Source: Pseudomonas tremae (lineage in GTDB: Bacteria; Pseudomonadota; Gammaproteobacteria; Pseudomonadales; Pseudomonadaceae). From it: a stretch of DNA of 64,000 nt. Both the position numbers and the translations under genes were made by a program. Location of the stretch: assembly GCF_001401155.1 (NCBI RefSeq), contig NZ_LJRO01000153.1, forward strand, positions 124,001 to 188,000, written 5' to 3'. The notes under the pieces are model-generated. The model did not search any database, was not told the DNA's origin, and saw only the letters and a program-made list of their open reading frames with translations. Below are positions 49,191 through 61,037 of the stretch, piece after piece (position 1 is the first letter of the stretch; the number at the start of each line of letters is the position of its first letter).

Positions 49191-50254
49191 CAGCCAGGTT
49201 CCTTTGCCAGCAACAGCGCGCCCAATTGGCTCGCTACTCGCTCGGGATTCAAACGAGTGAAGCACAGCGGCCACTCGCGTTTCAGGTCGAACCGGCGCTG
49301 ATCATCGGCGCTCGGTTGGTAAGTGCATTTCTTTTGCAGGCAAGGCGCACAGGCAGGGTAATCGCTGGCCAGGTGCACCTGTGATTTGCCGTAGGCCCCG
49401 GTCAGCCCCGGGTTGGTGGGGCCGAACAGGGAAATGGTCGGCACGTCCAGCGCTGCCGCAAGGTGCCCGATTCCGGTGTCCACCGCAACGCAAGCCTGCG
49501 CACTGGCCAATATTCGCGCAACACCTGCCAGGTTCAGCTTAGGCAACACATGGGCGCTGTCCAGACCGTCGGCGATGCGCTCAGCTCGGGCCTTTTCCAT
49601 CGGGTTGCCCCACGGCAACTGCACCTGCAAGCCGCGTGCAGCCATCAATTCAGCCAATTGCCGCCAATACAGCTCGGGCCAGTGCTTGGTGTCCCAGGTC
49701 GTGCCATGCAGAAACATCACAAAGGGCGCGCGCGGCGTATCGTCGAGCCCGGCCAGCAGCTTGAGACCGTAATCGCCCATGCCGGCGGGCAACTGATAAC
49801 CCAGCGCCTGAGCGAACAACTGGCGCAACCGCTCGACTGCATGCTGCCCGCGCGCCACCGGCAAGGCGCGATCATAAAAGCGGCTGGCAACCGGCTCGCG
49901 AGCAGAGTCACGGTCCAGACCGGCCACCGGCGCATCGACGTAGCGTGTCAGCCAGGCACTTTTGAACAGGCCTTGAGCGTCGATCACCAGATCGTAACGC
50001 TGCTCGCGCACACGCTGCTTGAAGCGTCGCCATTCGCCTGACCTGACGGTCTGCCAGAGATTCTTGCGCCAGCGACGGATTGCCACCGGGATGACCGTAT
50101 CGACCGCCGGATGCCAGCCGGGAATTTCAGCAAAACCTTCTTCCACCACCCAGTCGAAACGAATGCCGGGCAGCGCCCGTGCAGCGTCGGTCAGTGCGGG
50201 CAAGGCGTGAATCACATCACCCAGCGAGGAAGTCTTGATCAGCAGTACCCGCAA
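49190..50254 (-). CDS. waaC: Heptosyltransferase I WaaC
   Basis: Transfers the first heptose from ADP-heptose to Kdo2-lipid A. The 354-residue GT9 protein begins MRVLLIKTSSLGDVIHALPA and has the nucleotide-site block CVAVDTGIGHLAAALDVPTI and FGPTNPGLTGAYG. It lies two bases after waaF on the same strand. A C-terminal Cys-rich patch (ASDYPACAPCLQKKC) is typical of pseudomonad members. Confidence 0.96.
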   Translation of the reverse strand: MRVLLIKTSSLGDVIHALPALTDAARALPGIRFDWVVEEGFAEIPGWHPAVDTVIPVAIRRWRKNLWQTVRSGEWRRFKQRVREQRYDLVIDAQGLFKSAWLTRYVDAPVAGLDRDSAREPVASRFYDRALPVARGQHAVERLRQLFAQALGYQLPAGMGDYGLKLLAGLDDTPRAPFVMFLHGTTWDTKHWPELYWRQLAELMAARGLQVQLPWGNPMEKARAERIADGLDSAHVLPKLNLAGVARILASAQACVAVDTGIGHLAAALDVPTISLFGPTNPGLTGAYGKSQVHLASDYPACAPCLQKKCTYQPSADDQRRFDLKREWPLCFTRLNPERVASQLGALLLAKEPG

Positions 50255-50256
50255 AA

Positions 50257-51291
50257 TCAGGCCACCTCGACCGGCGTGCCACTCAGGCGAGCAAGCGCCT
50301 CAGTGACGGCGTCCGGCTCAAGCAGACGCATGCAGTTGTAATGGCCGAAACGGCAAGTGCGGTCGAAACACGGGCTGCATTCTATGCCGAGGCGCACCAC
50401 TTCAACCTCGTCGGCCAGCGGCGGTGTGAAGCCTGGCGAAGTCGAGCCGTAGACCGCCACCAGTGGGCGGTTCAATGCCGCAGCAACGTGCATGAGGCCT
50501 GAATCATTGGAGACGACGGCATCGGCACACGACAGCAGATCAATGGCTTCGGCCAGCGAAGTTTCGCCGCTGAGGTTCACCGACTCCTCTCGCAAACCGG
50601 GGATCAGGTCTTGACGAATGCTTTCACCGACCGGGTGATCCTTCTTCGAACCGAACAGCCAGACCTGCCAGCCTTCACGAATCCTGGCTTCGGCGACCTG
50701 CGCGTAATGCTCGGCGGGCCAGCGTTTGGACTCGCCGAACTCGGCACCAGGGCAAAGCGCCAGCACCGGGCGATCAAGCATCAGGCCGAACTTGAGCAGT
50801 GCGGCATCGCGAGTCACAGGGTCGATACGCAAGCTCGGTTTGGGATAGGGCTGCGGCAGCTCGGCGCCCTTGTCGAAAGCCAGCGCCATGAAGCGTTCGA
50901 TCATCAGCGGGTAGCGCTGTTTGTCGAGGCTGCGCACGTCGTTGAGCAGACCATAACGAAACTCGCCACGCCAGCCGGTGCGCTTCGCGATGCCGGCAAA
51001 GAACGGCACCAGCGCGGATTTCAGTGAATTGGGCAGCAGAATTGCCTGATCGTACTGGCCAGCGAGGGACTTGCCGATGCGCCGCCGGGTCGCCAGCTCA
51101 AGGGCGCCATGACCGAGCGGAAAGCTGAGCGCGGCACGAACCTCGGGCATGCGCTCCAGGATCGGACGGCTCCATTCCGGCGCCAGCACGTCGATTTCGC
51201 ACTCGGGGTGACGCTGCTTCAGGCACTGGAACAGCGTTTGCGCCATCACCATGTCACCGACCCAGCTAGGCCCAACGATCAGAATTTTCAT
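50257..51291 (-). CDS. waaF: Heptosyltransferase II WaaF
   Basis: Adds the second heptose. The 344-residue GT9 protein starts MKILIVGPSWVGDMVMAQTL and contains CPGAEFGESKRWPAEHYAQVA, AVVSNDSGLMHVAAALNRPL and the paired cysteines ECSPCFDRTCRFGHYNC near the end. It heads the right half of the core cluster (waaF-waaC-waaG-waaP and the kinase genes). The 128-base gap to glnE holds nothing recognisable. Confidence 0.96.
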   Translation of the reverse strand: MKILIVGPSWVGDMVMAQTLFQCLKQRHPECEIDVLAPEWSRPILERMPEVRAALSFPLGHGALELATRRRIGKSLAGQYDQAILLPNSLKSALVPFFAGIAKRTGWRGEFRYGLLNDVRSLDKQRYPLMIERFMALAFDKGAELPQPYPKPSLRIDPVTRDAALLKFGLMLDRPVLALCPGAEFGESKRWPAEHYAQVAEARIREGWQVWLFGSKKDHPVGESIRQDLIPGLREESVNLSGETSLAEAIDLLSCADAVVSNDSGLMHVAAALNRPLVAVYGSTSPGFTPPLADEVEVVRLGIECSPCFDRTCRFGHYNCMRLLEPDAVTEALARLSGTPVEVA

Positions 51292-51419
51292 GTTCTATCC
51301 AAAAACGACCGGAAACGATCAGGGAGGCCGATCAGACTGCGTGACGTTCCCACACAACCCGTCGCCTCCCTGTCATAGCTTTATATAGTGTGCATAGGAG
51401 CATTGCGCAGCCTTGTGGC

Positions 51420-54377
51420 TCAGCTCAACCCCATCTGCGTCCAGATCCGCATCACCTCACGCCGCTGGGCATGAAACTGATCACCACTGACTACACCCGC
51501 CTGCTTCTGCAAAGCCTGACGGTGCGCCGCCGAGCGGTAGGCCTTGTAGGCTTCACGCAGCAGGCTGGCGTCCGCATCAGGCAACAGTCCGGCTTCTTCC
51601 AACCCTTCGAGAATCCGGATGTTATCGGTGTAGCGCAGCAGCGCAGGATGCTCTCTGGACCATGCCAAAGCGGCGTATTGCACCATAAATTCGATGTCGA
51701 CGATACCACCGGCGTCCTGCTTGAGGTCGAATGGCATTGATGCTTCGAAGGCATTGGCCGCCCTGCCTGCGGCTGTCAGGCGGGTGCCGAGGTTGTCGCG
51801 CATCTTGGCACGCATCTCGCTGACTTCAGCCCGCAACGTGTCCGGATCGCGCTCGCGCCTCAATACATCGGCACGCACTTGCTCGAACTGCTCGCCCACA
51901 TCGCGGCTGCCCGTCAGCACCCGGGCGCGTACCAGCGCCTGATGCTCCCAGGTCCAGGCTTCACCGGCCTGATAGCGGGCAAAGGCACCTACCGAGCTGA
52001 CCAGCAGCCCGGAGGCTCCGGAAGGCCGCAGGCGCATATCGACGTCATACAGCTGACCGGAGTTGGTCTGCGTGGTCAGCAAATGGATGACTCGCTGACC
52101 GAGACGGGTGAAAAATTGCGCACTGTCGATAGGCTTGGCGCCGTCGGTCTCGGCCTGCAGATCACCGTCATGGATGAACACCAGATCCAGATCGGAACCG
52201 TGGCCCAGCTCGATGCCGCCGACCTTGCCGTAACCGACGATCACAAACCCCGGATCGCACAGCGAACCGTCGGGCCGCGAAGGCGTACCATGCCGTGCCA
52301 CGCTGTAACGCCAGGCCAGCGCCAGTACCTGATCCAGAATCGCCTCGGCCAGCCAGGTCAGGTAATCGCTTACCTTCATCAGCGGCAGGCTTCCGGAGAT
52401 TTCCGAGGCCGCCACGCGCAGGCTATGGGCCAGCTTGAAGTGTCGCAAGGCCTCCATCTGCTGTTCAAGGTCATCCTCGGGGATGCGGATCAACCGTTCA
52501 CGCAATTCGGCGGCCAGCTCCGGGGCCAACGGCGGATTGAACAGGCGACCCTCGTTGAGCAATTCGTCCAGCAGCAGCGGGAAGCGCGCGATCTGCTCGG
52601 CAATCCACGGGCTGGCAGCGCACAGAGTCAGCAGTTGTCGCAGCGCATCCGGGTTCTCGGTCAGCAGCACCAGGTACGCCGAGCGCCTGGCCACCGCTTC
52701 GACCAGCGGCAGTACACGCTCAAGAACCAGATCAGGCTTGTCATGCTCTACCGCCTGCGCCAGCAACCTCGGGATGAACGCATCCAGACGTTCACGACTC
52801 AGGCGCTGCATCGAACGCAGGTTCGGGCTGCTGCGCAGATTGGCCAGATGTTTGAGTGCGCGGTCGGGGTCGACGAAACCAGCCTGCTGTAACTGACGGC
52901 CAGCGGCCTCTTCGTCCTGGGACTCTTCCCACAGTGGCAGCCACTCGCCGCCGACCACGACTTCGCCATCGTCCTCTTGCTCGTCGTCCGGGTCTGAATC
53001 GGGGTCAGCAATGACCTGGCGAAAATGCCAGGACACCCGACCGCGCCAGTACATCAGTCGCTCGTGGAAGCTGGCCCAGTCAGCGAAGCCCATGATCAAC
53101 GCAATACGCGCCTGATCCTGCACGTTGTCGGGCAGCATTTGCGTCTGGCGGTCGGCAATGGCCTGAATGGCGTGTTCGGTGTAACGCAGAAATTCGTAGC
53201 CTTCGCGCAGCTCTTCAGTCACGGCAGACGGCAGATAACCCTGGCCTTCAAGGGTCTTCAACACCTTGAACAACGGACGCTGTTGCAGGCTCAGGTCGCG
53301 GCCACCGTGGATGAGCTGAAACGCCTGAGCGATGAACTCCACCTCACGAATCCCGCCCGCGCCGAGCTTGATGTTCTCGGCCATGCCCTTGCGTTTCACT
53401 TCCTGCTGAATCAACTGCTTCATTGTGCGCAGCGCTTCGATGGCCGAAAAGTCCAGATAGCGGCGGTACACAAACGGGCGCAGCATCTCCAGCAACTCGG
53501 CACCCGCGGCTTGATCACCGCCGACCACCCGCGCCTTGATCATCGCGTAACGCTCCCAGTCGCGCCCCTGATCCTGGTAATACTGCTCCAGCGCATTGAA
53601 GCTGAGCACCAGCGCCCCGGATGATCCGTAAGGCCGCAGGCGCATGTCGACGCGAAAAACAAAACCGTCGACTGTCACCGGGTCCAGCGCCTTGATCAAT
53701 CGCTGCCCCAGGCGGATGAAAAATTCCTGATTATCCAGCGGGCGTTTGGTGCCGACCGTTTCTCCGCCCTCCGGGTAACCGAAGATCAGGTCAATGTCCG
53801 ACGAAAGGTTCAGCTCGACCGCTCCGAGCTTGCCCATGCCCAGGATGACCATGTGCTGCGGCAACCCCGAGTGGCGGCCGGTCGGTGTACCGACTTGCTG
53901 ACACAGGCGTGGATAAAGCCATTGGTAAGCGAGGTCGATCGAAGCATCGGCCATTTCCGAGAGATCTCGGCAGGTTTCGATCAGATCTGCCTGCCGGGTC
54001 AGGTCGCGCCAGATAATCCGGACTTGCTGACGCGCGCGCTGTCGACGTAGATTACGCCCCAGTTCATCTTCGCTGGCGGCGTCGAGCAGTGCGTCGGCAA
54101 TCCGGGCGCGCAATTGGCCAGCAGAAAAGCTACGCTCCAGCTCGCCCGCATCGGCCAGTTGCAGCAGCATCTGCGGGTCACGGCAGATTTGTTCGGTTAC
54201 AAAATCGCTGGCTGCACAGACCCGATCGAATGCCTGGCGGCGTGCCTCGGGCCAGGCCTTGAACGAGGCCAGCGCTTCGTCTGACACATCGGCCAGCGCG
54301 GCCTCGAAAGTTTGCCGGGCACGGCTGATCAACGGCAGCAGAATGGCCGGAAAATCGGCCAGTGAAGGTAGGCTCAT
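51420..54377 (-). CDS. glnE: Bifunctional glutamine synthetase adenylyltransferase/deadenylase
   Basis: Adds and removes AMP on glutamine synthetase in response to nitrogen. The 985-residue protein has the family length and two nucleotidyltransferase domains. The N-terminal deadenylase site is VELNLSSDIDLIFGYPEGG; the C-terminal adenylyltransferase site is ELGHGSDLDLVFIHD. A regulatory helical region lies between. ATG 54377, divergent from aceE across a 384-base gap. Confidence 0.97.
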   Translation of the reverse strand: MSLPSLADFPAILLPLISRARQTFEAALADVSDEALASFKAWPEARRQAFDRVCAASDFVTEQICRDPQMLLQLADAGELERSFSAGQLRARIADALLDAASEDELGRNLRRQRARQQVRIIWRDLTRQADLIETCRDLSEMADASIDLAYQWLYPRLCQQVGTPTGRHSGLPQHMVILGMGKLGAVELNLSSDIDLIFGYPEGGETVGTKRPLDNQEFFIRLGQRLIKALDPVTVDGFVFRVDMRLRPYGSSGALVLSFNALEQYYQDQGRDWERYAMIKARVVGGDQAAGAELLEMLRPFVYRRYLDFSAIEALRTMKQLIQQEVKRKGMAENIKLGAGGIREVEFIAQAFQLIHGGRDLSLQQRPLFKVLKTLEGQGYLPSAVTEELREGYEFLRYTEHAIQAIADRQTQMLPDNVQDQARIALIMGFADWASFHERLMYWRGRVSWHFRQVIADPDSDPDDEQEDDGEVVVGGEWLPLWEESQDEEAAGRQLQQAGFVDPDRALKHLANLRSSPNLRSMQRLSRERLDAFIPRLLAQAVEHDKPDLVLERVLPLVEAVARRSAYLVLLTENPDALRQLLTLCAASPWIAEQIARFPLLLDELLNEGRLFNPPLAPELAAELRERLIRIPEDDLEQQMEALRHFKLAHSLRVAASEISGSLPLMKVSDYLTWLAEAILDQVLALAWRYSVARHGTPSRPDGSLCDPGFVIVGYGKVGGIELGHGSDLDLVFIHDGDLQAETDGAKPIDSAQFFTRLGQRVIHLLTTQTNSGQLYDVDMRLRPSGASGLLVSSVGAFARYQAGEAWTWEHQALVRARVLTGSRDVGEQFEQVRADVLRRERDPDTLRAEVSEMRAKMRDNLGTRLTAAGRAANAFEASMPFDLKQDAGGIVDIEFMVQYAALAWSREHPALLRYTDNIRILEGLEEAGLLPDADASLLREAYKAYRSAAHRQALQKQAGVVSGDQFHAQRREVMRIWTQMGLS

Positions 54378-54561
54378 GGTCTATCCTTGATCGGCGTGCA
54401 AACGCCCGCCCGTCGTGTGCCGGAGACGCGTCTGCCACCACCGCTTGTCGAACAAAGGTTATAAATTGCTGGAAAAATCAAATTAGAAGCATAAAAATCC
54501 GCTTTTTACCGGCAAGATATTCAATAGCGACCAACAGTAACGTTTTAAGTCACAACACAAC

Positions 54562-54582
54562 AGAAGCGATTGAGTCGCTTCT
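54562..54582. promoter_or_regulatory. Hairpin/dyad at the upstream edge of the aceE operator region
   Basis: Eight-base arms AGAAGCGA and TCGCTTCT around TTGAG, directly upstream of the first operator-like palindrome. It could be a protein-binding dyad or fold in a leader RNA. Confidence 0.4.
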
Positions 54583-54584
54583 CT

Positions 54585-54649
54585 GTAGTTTTACTACTGG
54601 GTCCATTACGTGGAGGGCTGAAATCGTCGTCGATTTGTAGTAAAACTAC
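54585..54649 (+). promoter_or_regulatory. Two FadR/GntR-type operator-like palindromes upstream of aceE
   Basis: GTAGTTTTACTAC at 54,585-54,597 and its exact reverse complement GTAGTAAAACTAC at 54,637-54,649. Each alone is a palindrome (GTAGT, three bases, ACTAC) that contains the pattern TNGTNNNACNA used by FadR-subfamily GntR regulators such as PdhR and LldR. The centres are 52 bases apart, close to five helical turns. The aceE start is 112 bases further on. A PdhR-like, pyruvate-responsive repressor is the natural guess. Confidence 0.6.
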
Positions 54650-54761
54650 ACGCCGCCGGATCCCACCCTCCGGTAATCCAAGAATTTATGTCGTCTGCCC
54701 ACAAGGCCAGTCGCAAACTCAGGCAACCGATTCTGGAAGCCTTTCCGCCCTGGAGCAAGCC

Positions 54762-57407
<2,646 letters not shown>

Positions 57408-57448
57408 GAGTCTGCTTCAAGAGCGCTGATCAGAGCGTAGACAGCCGA

Positions 57449-57482
57449 GGATGCGGAATTTACCCACCGTAAATGAGCATCC
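57449..57482 (+). other. Two-part hairpin between aceE and aceF
   Basis: Outer arms GGATGC/GCATCC and inner arms ATTTAC/GTAAAT with loop CCACC. No T-run follows, so it probably protects or processes mRNA ends and is less likely to end transcription. It may set the relative amounts of E1 and E2. Confidence 0.55.
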
Positions 57483-57549
57483 AACGCTGTTTCGTTGTAA
57501 CTGAACCAGCGTATTCGTGAGTGAACAGGTTCTCCTGAGGAGAGACATA

Positions 57550-59196
57550 GTGAGTGAGTTAATTCGCGTACCCGACATCGGCAACGGTGAAGGCGAAGTC
57601 ATTGAGCTGATGGTCAAGGTCGGTGATCGCATCGAAGCTGACCAGAGCGTTCTGACGCTTGAATCGGACAAGGCGAGCATGGAAATCCCTGCTCCCAAGA
57701 CTGGCGTCATCAAGGCCATGAAGGTCAAGCTGGGCGACCGCTTGAAAGAAGGCGACGAGCTGTTCGAACTGGAAGTGGAAGGTGAAGCATCTGCGGCGCC
57801 TGCCCCTGCTGCCGAACCTGCAGCTGCCGCCGCCCCTGCCGCTGCTGAAAAGCCTGCCGAAGCTGCGCCTGCTGCCGCCGAACCAGCGCCAGCTGCAGCT
57901 GCCACCGTTCAGGACATTCATGTCCCGGACATCGGCTCTTCGGGCAAGGCCAAGATCATCGAACTGATGGTCAAGGTCGGCGACTCCATTCAGGCTGATC
58001 AGTCACTGATCACCCTGGAGTCAGACAAGGCCAGCATGGAGATTCCATCTCCTGCGGCAGGCGTCGTTGAAAGCATTGAAGTCAAACTGGATCAGGAAGT
58101 CGGCACCGGCGACCTGATTCTGAAGCTGAAAGTCGAAGGCGCTGCGCCTGCCGCTGCACCGGCACCTGCTGCCAGCGCTCCAGCTGCTGCTCCGGCCAAG
58201 GCTGAAGCGGCTGCCCCGGCAGCAGCTCCTGCACCTAAAGCCGAAGCTGCACCCGCTCCGGCCGCACCAGCAAAAGACGGCGCCAAGGTTCATGCAGGCC
58301 CGGCCGTTCGTCAGCTGGCGCGCGAGTTCGGCGTCGAGCTGAACGCGGTCAGCGCCACCGGCCCTCACGGCCGCGTGCTGAAGGAAGACGTTCAGGCTTA
58401 CGTCAAGACCATGATGCAGAAAGCCAAGGAAGCTCCAGCTGGCGGCGCAAGCGGCGGCTCGGGTATCCCGCCGATTCCGGAAGTCGATTTCAGCCGTTTC
58501 GGCGAAATCGAAGAAGTGCCGATGACGCGTCTGATGCAACTGGGCGCATCGGGTCTGCACCGCAGCTGGCTGAACATTCCGCACGTCACGCAATTCGATC
58601 AGGCCGACATCACCGACCTGGAAGCTTTCCGTGTTGCGCAGAAAGGCGCTGCCGAGAAGGCTGGCGTCAAGCTGACCGTGTTGCCTTTGCTGCTCAAGTC
58701 CTGCGCGCACCTGCTCAAGGAGCTGCCGGACTTCAACGCTTCGCTGGCACCAAGCGGCAAGGCTGTAATCCGCAAGAAATACGTGCACATCGGCTTCGCC
58801 GTGGACACCCCGGATGGCCTGCTGGTCCCGGTTATCCGCGACGTCGATCAGAAGAGCCTGCTGCAGTTGGCCGCTGAAGCCGCTGCACTGGCTGAAAAAG
58901 CGCGTAACAAGAAACTCACTGCGAACGACATGCAGGGCGCTTGCTTCACCATCTCCAGCCTCGGCCACATTGGCGGCACCGGCTTCACGCCGATCGTCAA
59001 CGCGCCGGAAGTGGCGATCCTTGGTGTTTCCAAGGCAACCATCCAGCCAGTCTGGGACGGCAAAGCCTTCCAGCCGAAACTGATGCTGCCGCTGTCGCTG
59101 TCCTACGATCACCGCGTGATCAATGGCGCAGCTGCTGCACGCTTCACCAAGCGCTTGAGCGAATTGCTGGCGGACATCCGCACAATCCTGCTGTAA
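57550..59196 (+). CDS. aceF: Dihydrolipoamide acetyltransferase (PDH E2)
   Basis: Core of the pyruvate dehydrogenase complex. The 548-residue protein has two lipoyl domains (residues about 2-75 and 118-190, each with ESDKASMEIP carrying the lipoyl lysine). Ala/Pro-rich linkers follow, then a peripheral subunit-binding domain (AGPAVRQLAREFGVEL) and a catalytic domain ending SYDHRVINGAAAARF. The GTG start at 57550 follows GAGGAGAG. No lpd gene is adjacent; E3 must come from elsewhere. Confidence 0.96.
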   Translation: MSELIRVPDIGNGEGEVIELMVKVGDRIEADQSVLTLESDKASMEIPAPKTGVIKAMKVKLGDRLKEGDELFELEVEGEASAAPAPAAEPAAAAAPAAAEKPAEAAPAAAEPAPAAAATVQDIHVPDIGSSGKAKIIELMVKVGDSIQADQSLITLESDKASMEIPSPAAGVVESIEVKLDQEVGTGDLILKLKVEGAAPAAAPAPAASAPAAAPAKAEAAAPAAAPAPKAEAAPAPAAPAKDGAKVHAGPAVRQLAREFGVELNAVSATGPHGRVLKEDVQAYVKTMMQKAKEAPAGGASGGSGIPPIPEVDFSRFGEIEEVPMTRLMQLGASGLHRSWLNIPHVTQFDQADITDLEAFRVAQKGAAEKAGVKLTVLPLLLKSCAHLLKELPDFNASLAPSGKAVIRKKYVHIGFAVDTPDGLLVPVIRDVDQKSLLQLAAEAAALAEKARNKKLTANDMQGACFTISSLGHIGGTGFTPIVNAPEVAILGVSKATIQPVWDGKAFQPKLMLPLSLSYDHRVINGAAAARFTKRLSELLADIRTILL

Positions 59197-59203
59197 GCCA
59201 GGC

Positions 59204-59225
59204 AGGCCCGCCGCATGGCGGGCCT
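59204..59225. other. Hairpin just after aceF
   Basis: Nine-base perfect stem AGGCCCGCC/GGCGGGCCT with loop GCAT, seven bases after the stop codon, without a T-run. Likely a 3'-end stabiliser ahead of the true terminator at 59,265. Confidence 0.65.
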
Positions 59226-59264
59226 CGCTGTACACCTTTGCGAGCTGCCACGCTCGAACCTCAA

Positions 59265-59290
59265 CCCCGCCCTCCAGCGGGGATTTTTTT
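59265..59290 (+). terminator. Intrinsic terminator of the aceEF operon
   Basis: Stem CCCCGC/GCGGGG with loop CCTCCA followed by ATTTTTTT: a complete Rho-independent terminator on the plus strand, about 70 bases after aceF. Confidence 0.9.
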
Positions 59291-59331
59291 GCCTCGCTAT
59301 CGCGCCCCATGCTCCGCGCTCATTGCTGGAT

Positions 59332-59424
59332 CCTGTGGGAGTGAGCTTGCTCACGAAGACCATGGTCCAGACGCCCCATCTTCTGGGGCTGTACGGGCCC
59401 CTTCGCGAGCAAGCTCGCTCCTAC
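59332..59424. repeat. REPIN-like inverted REP pair
   Basis: One REP (TGTGGGAGTGAGCTTGCTCA at its core) and, about 50 bases on, a second in opposite orientation (TTCGCGAGCAAGCTCGCTCC). A small hairpin GCCCC/GGGGC lies between. Two REPs facing each other form the mobile unit called a REPIN. Same class as the single element at 3,681. Confidence 0.75.
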
Positions 59425-59499
59425 GATCTTCATCGCGGTGCCAGGTCTGGCTGGCGGGTGATACACTGCGCGACATTTTTGTTTTGCAGGTCCACCGTC

Positions 59500-60879
59500 G
59501 TGACTAACACCGCTTTCAATTCTCTGCCCCTGTCTGCTGCCATGCTGGCTAACCTGGAGTCGCTTGGTTATGCCGAGATGACGCCGATCCAGGCGCAGAG
59601 CCTGCCGGTGATCCTCAAGGGCATGGACCTGATCGCGCAAGCCAAGACCGGTAGCGGCAAGACCGCTGCGTTCGGCATCGGCCTGCTCAACCCGATCAAC
59701 CCGCGCTTCTTCGGTTGCCAGGCACTGGTCATGTGCCCGACCCGCGAGCTGGCGGATCAGGTGGCCAAGGAAATTCGTCGTCTGGCCCGCTCGGAAGACA
59801 ACATCAAGGTGCTGACCCTGTGTGGCGGCGTGTCTTTTGGCCCGCAGATCGGCTCGCTGGAGCACGGCGCGCATATTATCGTCGGCACGCCAGGCCGCAT
59901 TCAGCAGCATCTGCGCAAAGGCTCGCTGGTGCTTGACGGCCTGAACACGCTGATTCTCGATGAAGCCGATCGCATGCTCGACATGGGCTTCTACGACTCC
60001 ATCGCTGACATCATCGAGCAGACCCCACAACGTCGCCAGACCCTGCTGTTCTCGGCCACCTACCCGGTCGGCATCAAGCAGCTGTCCTCGAAGTTCATGC
60101 GTGACCCGCAGACAGTAAAAGTCGAAGCGCTGCACGCCGACAGCCAGATCGAGCAGATTTTCTACGAGATCTCCCCCGAGCAGCGTCTGGAAGCAGTGGT
60201 CAAGGTAATCGGCCATTTCCGCCCAACGTCCTGTGTTGCGTTCTGCTTCACCAAGCAGCAGGTTCAGGAAGTGGTTGATCACCTGACCGCCAAGGGCATG
60301 TCTGCAGTCGGCCTGCATGGCGACCTTGAGCAGCGTGACCGCGACCAGGTGCTGGCGATGTTCGCCAACCGCAGTACTTCGGTACTGGTCGCCACCGACG
60401 TAGCAGCACGCGGTCTGGACATCGATGCGCTGGACATGGTGCTCAACGTCGAACTGGCCCGCGATTCGGAAATTCACATTCACCGCGTGGGCCGTACCGG
60501 TCGCGCTGGCGAAAAAGGCATTGCGGTCAGCCTTGTGGCACCGTCCGAAAGCCAGCGTGCGCGCGCCATCGAAGAATTGCAGAAAGCCCCGTTGAACTGG
60601 CAGCAGTACGACAACCTGAGCATCAAGGAAGGCGGCAAGCTGCTGCCCGCCATGACCACGCTGTGCATCGGCTCGGGCCGCAAGGACAAATTGCGTCCGG
60701 GCGACATACTCGGCGCACTGACTGGCGAGGCCGGTATTGCGGGCACCCAGGTCGGCAAGATCGCGATCTTCGACTTCCAGGCCTATGTCGCCGTCGAACG
60801 CAGCATGGCCAAGCAGGCGCTGGAGCGTCTGAACAACGGCAAGATCAAAGGCAAGTCGTTGCGCGTGCGGATTCTCTGA
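59500..60879 (+). CDS. dbpA: ATP-dependent RNA helicase DbpA
   Basis: DEAD-box helicase for 50S ribosome assembly. The 459-residue protein shows all motifs: Q motif (MTPIQAQSLP), AKTGSGKT, PTRELA, TPGR, DEAD, SAT, ARGLD and HRVGRTGR. Its last 75 residues form the DbpA RNA-binding domain that recognises hairpin 92 of 23S rRNA (LCIGSGRKDKLRPGDILGAL). GTG 59500 gives MTNTAFNSLPLS; the open frame further upstream runs through REP DNA and was rejected. Length agrees with E. coli DbpA (457). Confidence 0.95.
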   Translation: MTNTAFNSLPLSAAMLANLESLGYAEMTPIQAQSLPVILKGMDLIAQAKTGSGKTAAFGIGLLNPINPRFFGCQALVMCPTRELADQVAKEIRRLARSEDNIKVLTLCGGVSFGPQIGSLEHGAHIIVGTPGRIQQHLRKGSLVLDGLNTLILDEADRMLDMGFYDSIADIIEQTPQRRQTLLFSATYPVGIKQLSSKFMRDPQTVKVEALHADSQIEQIFYEISPEQRLEAVVKVIGHFRPTSCVAFCFTKQQVQEVVDHLTAKGMSAVGLHGDLEQRDRDQVLAMFANRSTSVLVATDVAARGLDIDALDMVLNVELARDSEIHIHRVGRTGRAGEKGIAVSLVAPSESQRARAIEELQKAPLNWQQYDNLSIKEGGKLLPAMTTLCIGSGRKDKLRPGDILGALTGEAGIAGTQVGKIAIFDFQAYVAVERSMAKQALERLNNGKIKGKSLRVRIL

Positions 60880-60898
60880 AATAGTCGTCAGTTGCATT

Positions 60899-61012
60899 AT
60901 CGTCCCCATGCTCAGCGTGGGGACGCAGCTCTGGACGCTCTGCGTCCAATTTTGAATATGTGACGCAGAGCGTCACGAGAGGTATTCCCACGCGGAGCAT
61001 GGGAACGGTCGT
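60899..61012. repeat. REP cluster between dbpA and yhiN
   Basis: Contains TCCCCATGCTCAGCGTGGGGA, GGACGCTCTGCGTCC, TGACGCAGAGCGTCA and TTCCCACGCGGAGCATGGGAA. These are the same modules as at 16,768 and 20,608, here as paired inverted copies. It sits between two genes on the same strand, where such elements commonly protect or end mRNA. Confidence 0.75.
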
Positions 61013-61037
61013 GACCTAAAGTTCGAGGAAACACGCT

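Noticed and set aside
59215..59499. A 95-codon N-terminal extension of dbpA
   Set aside because: The extension reads through the aceF terminator and the REP pair; GTG 59500 gives the normal DbpA length.
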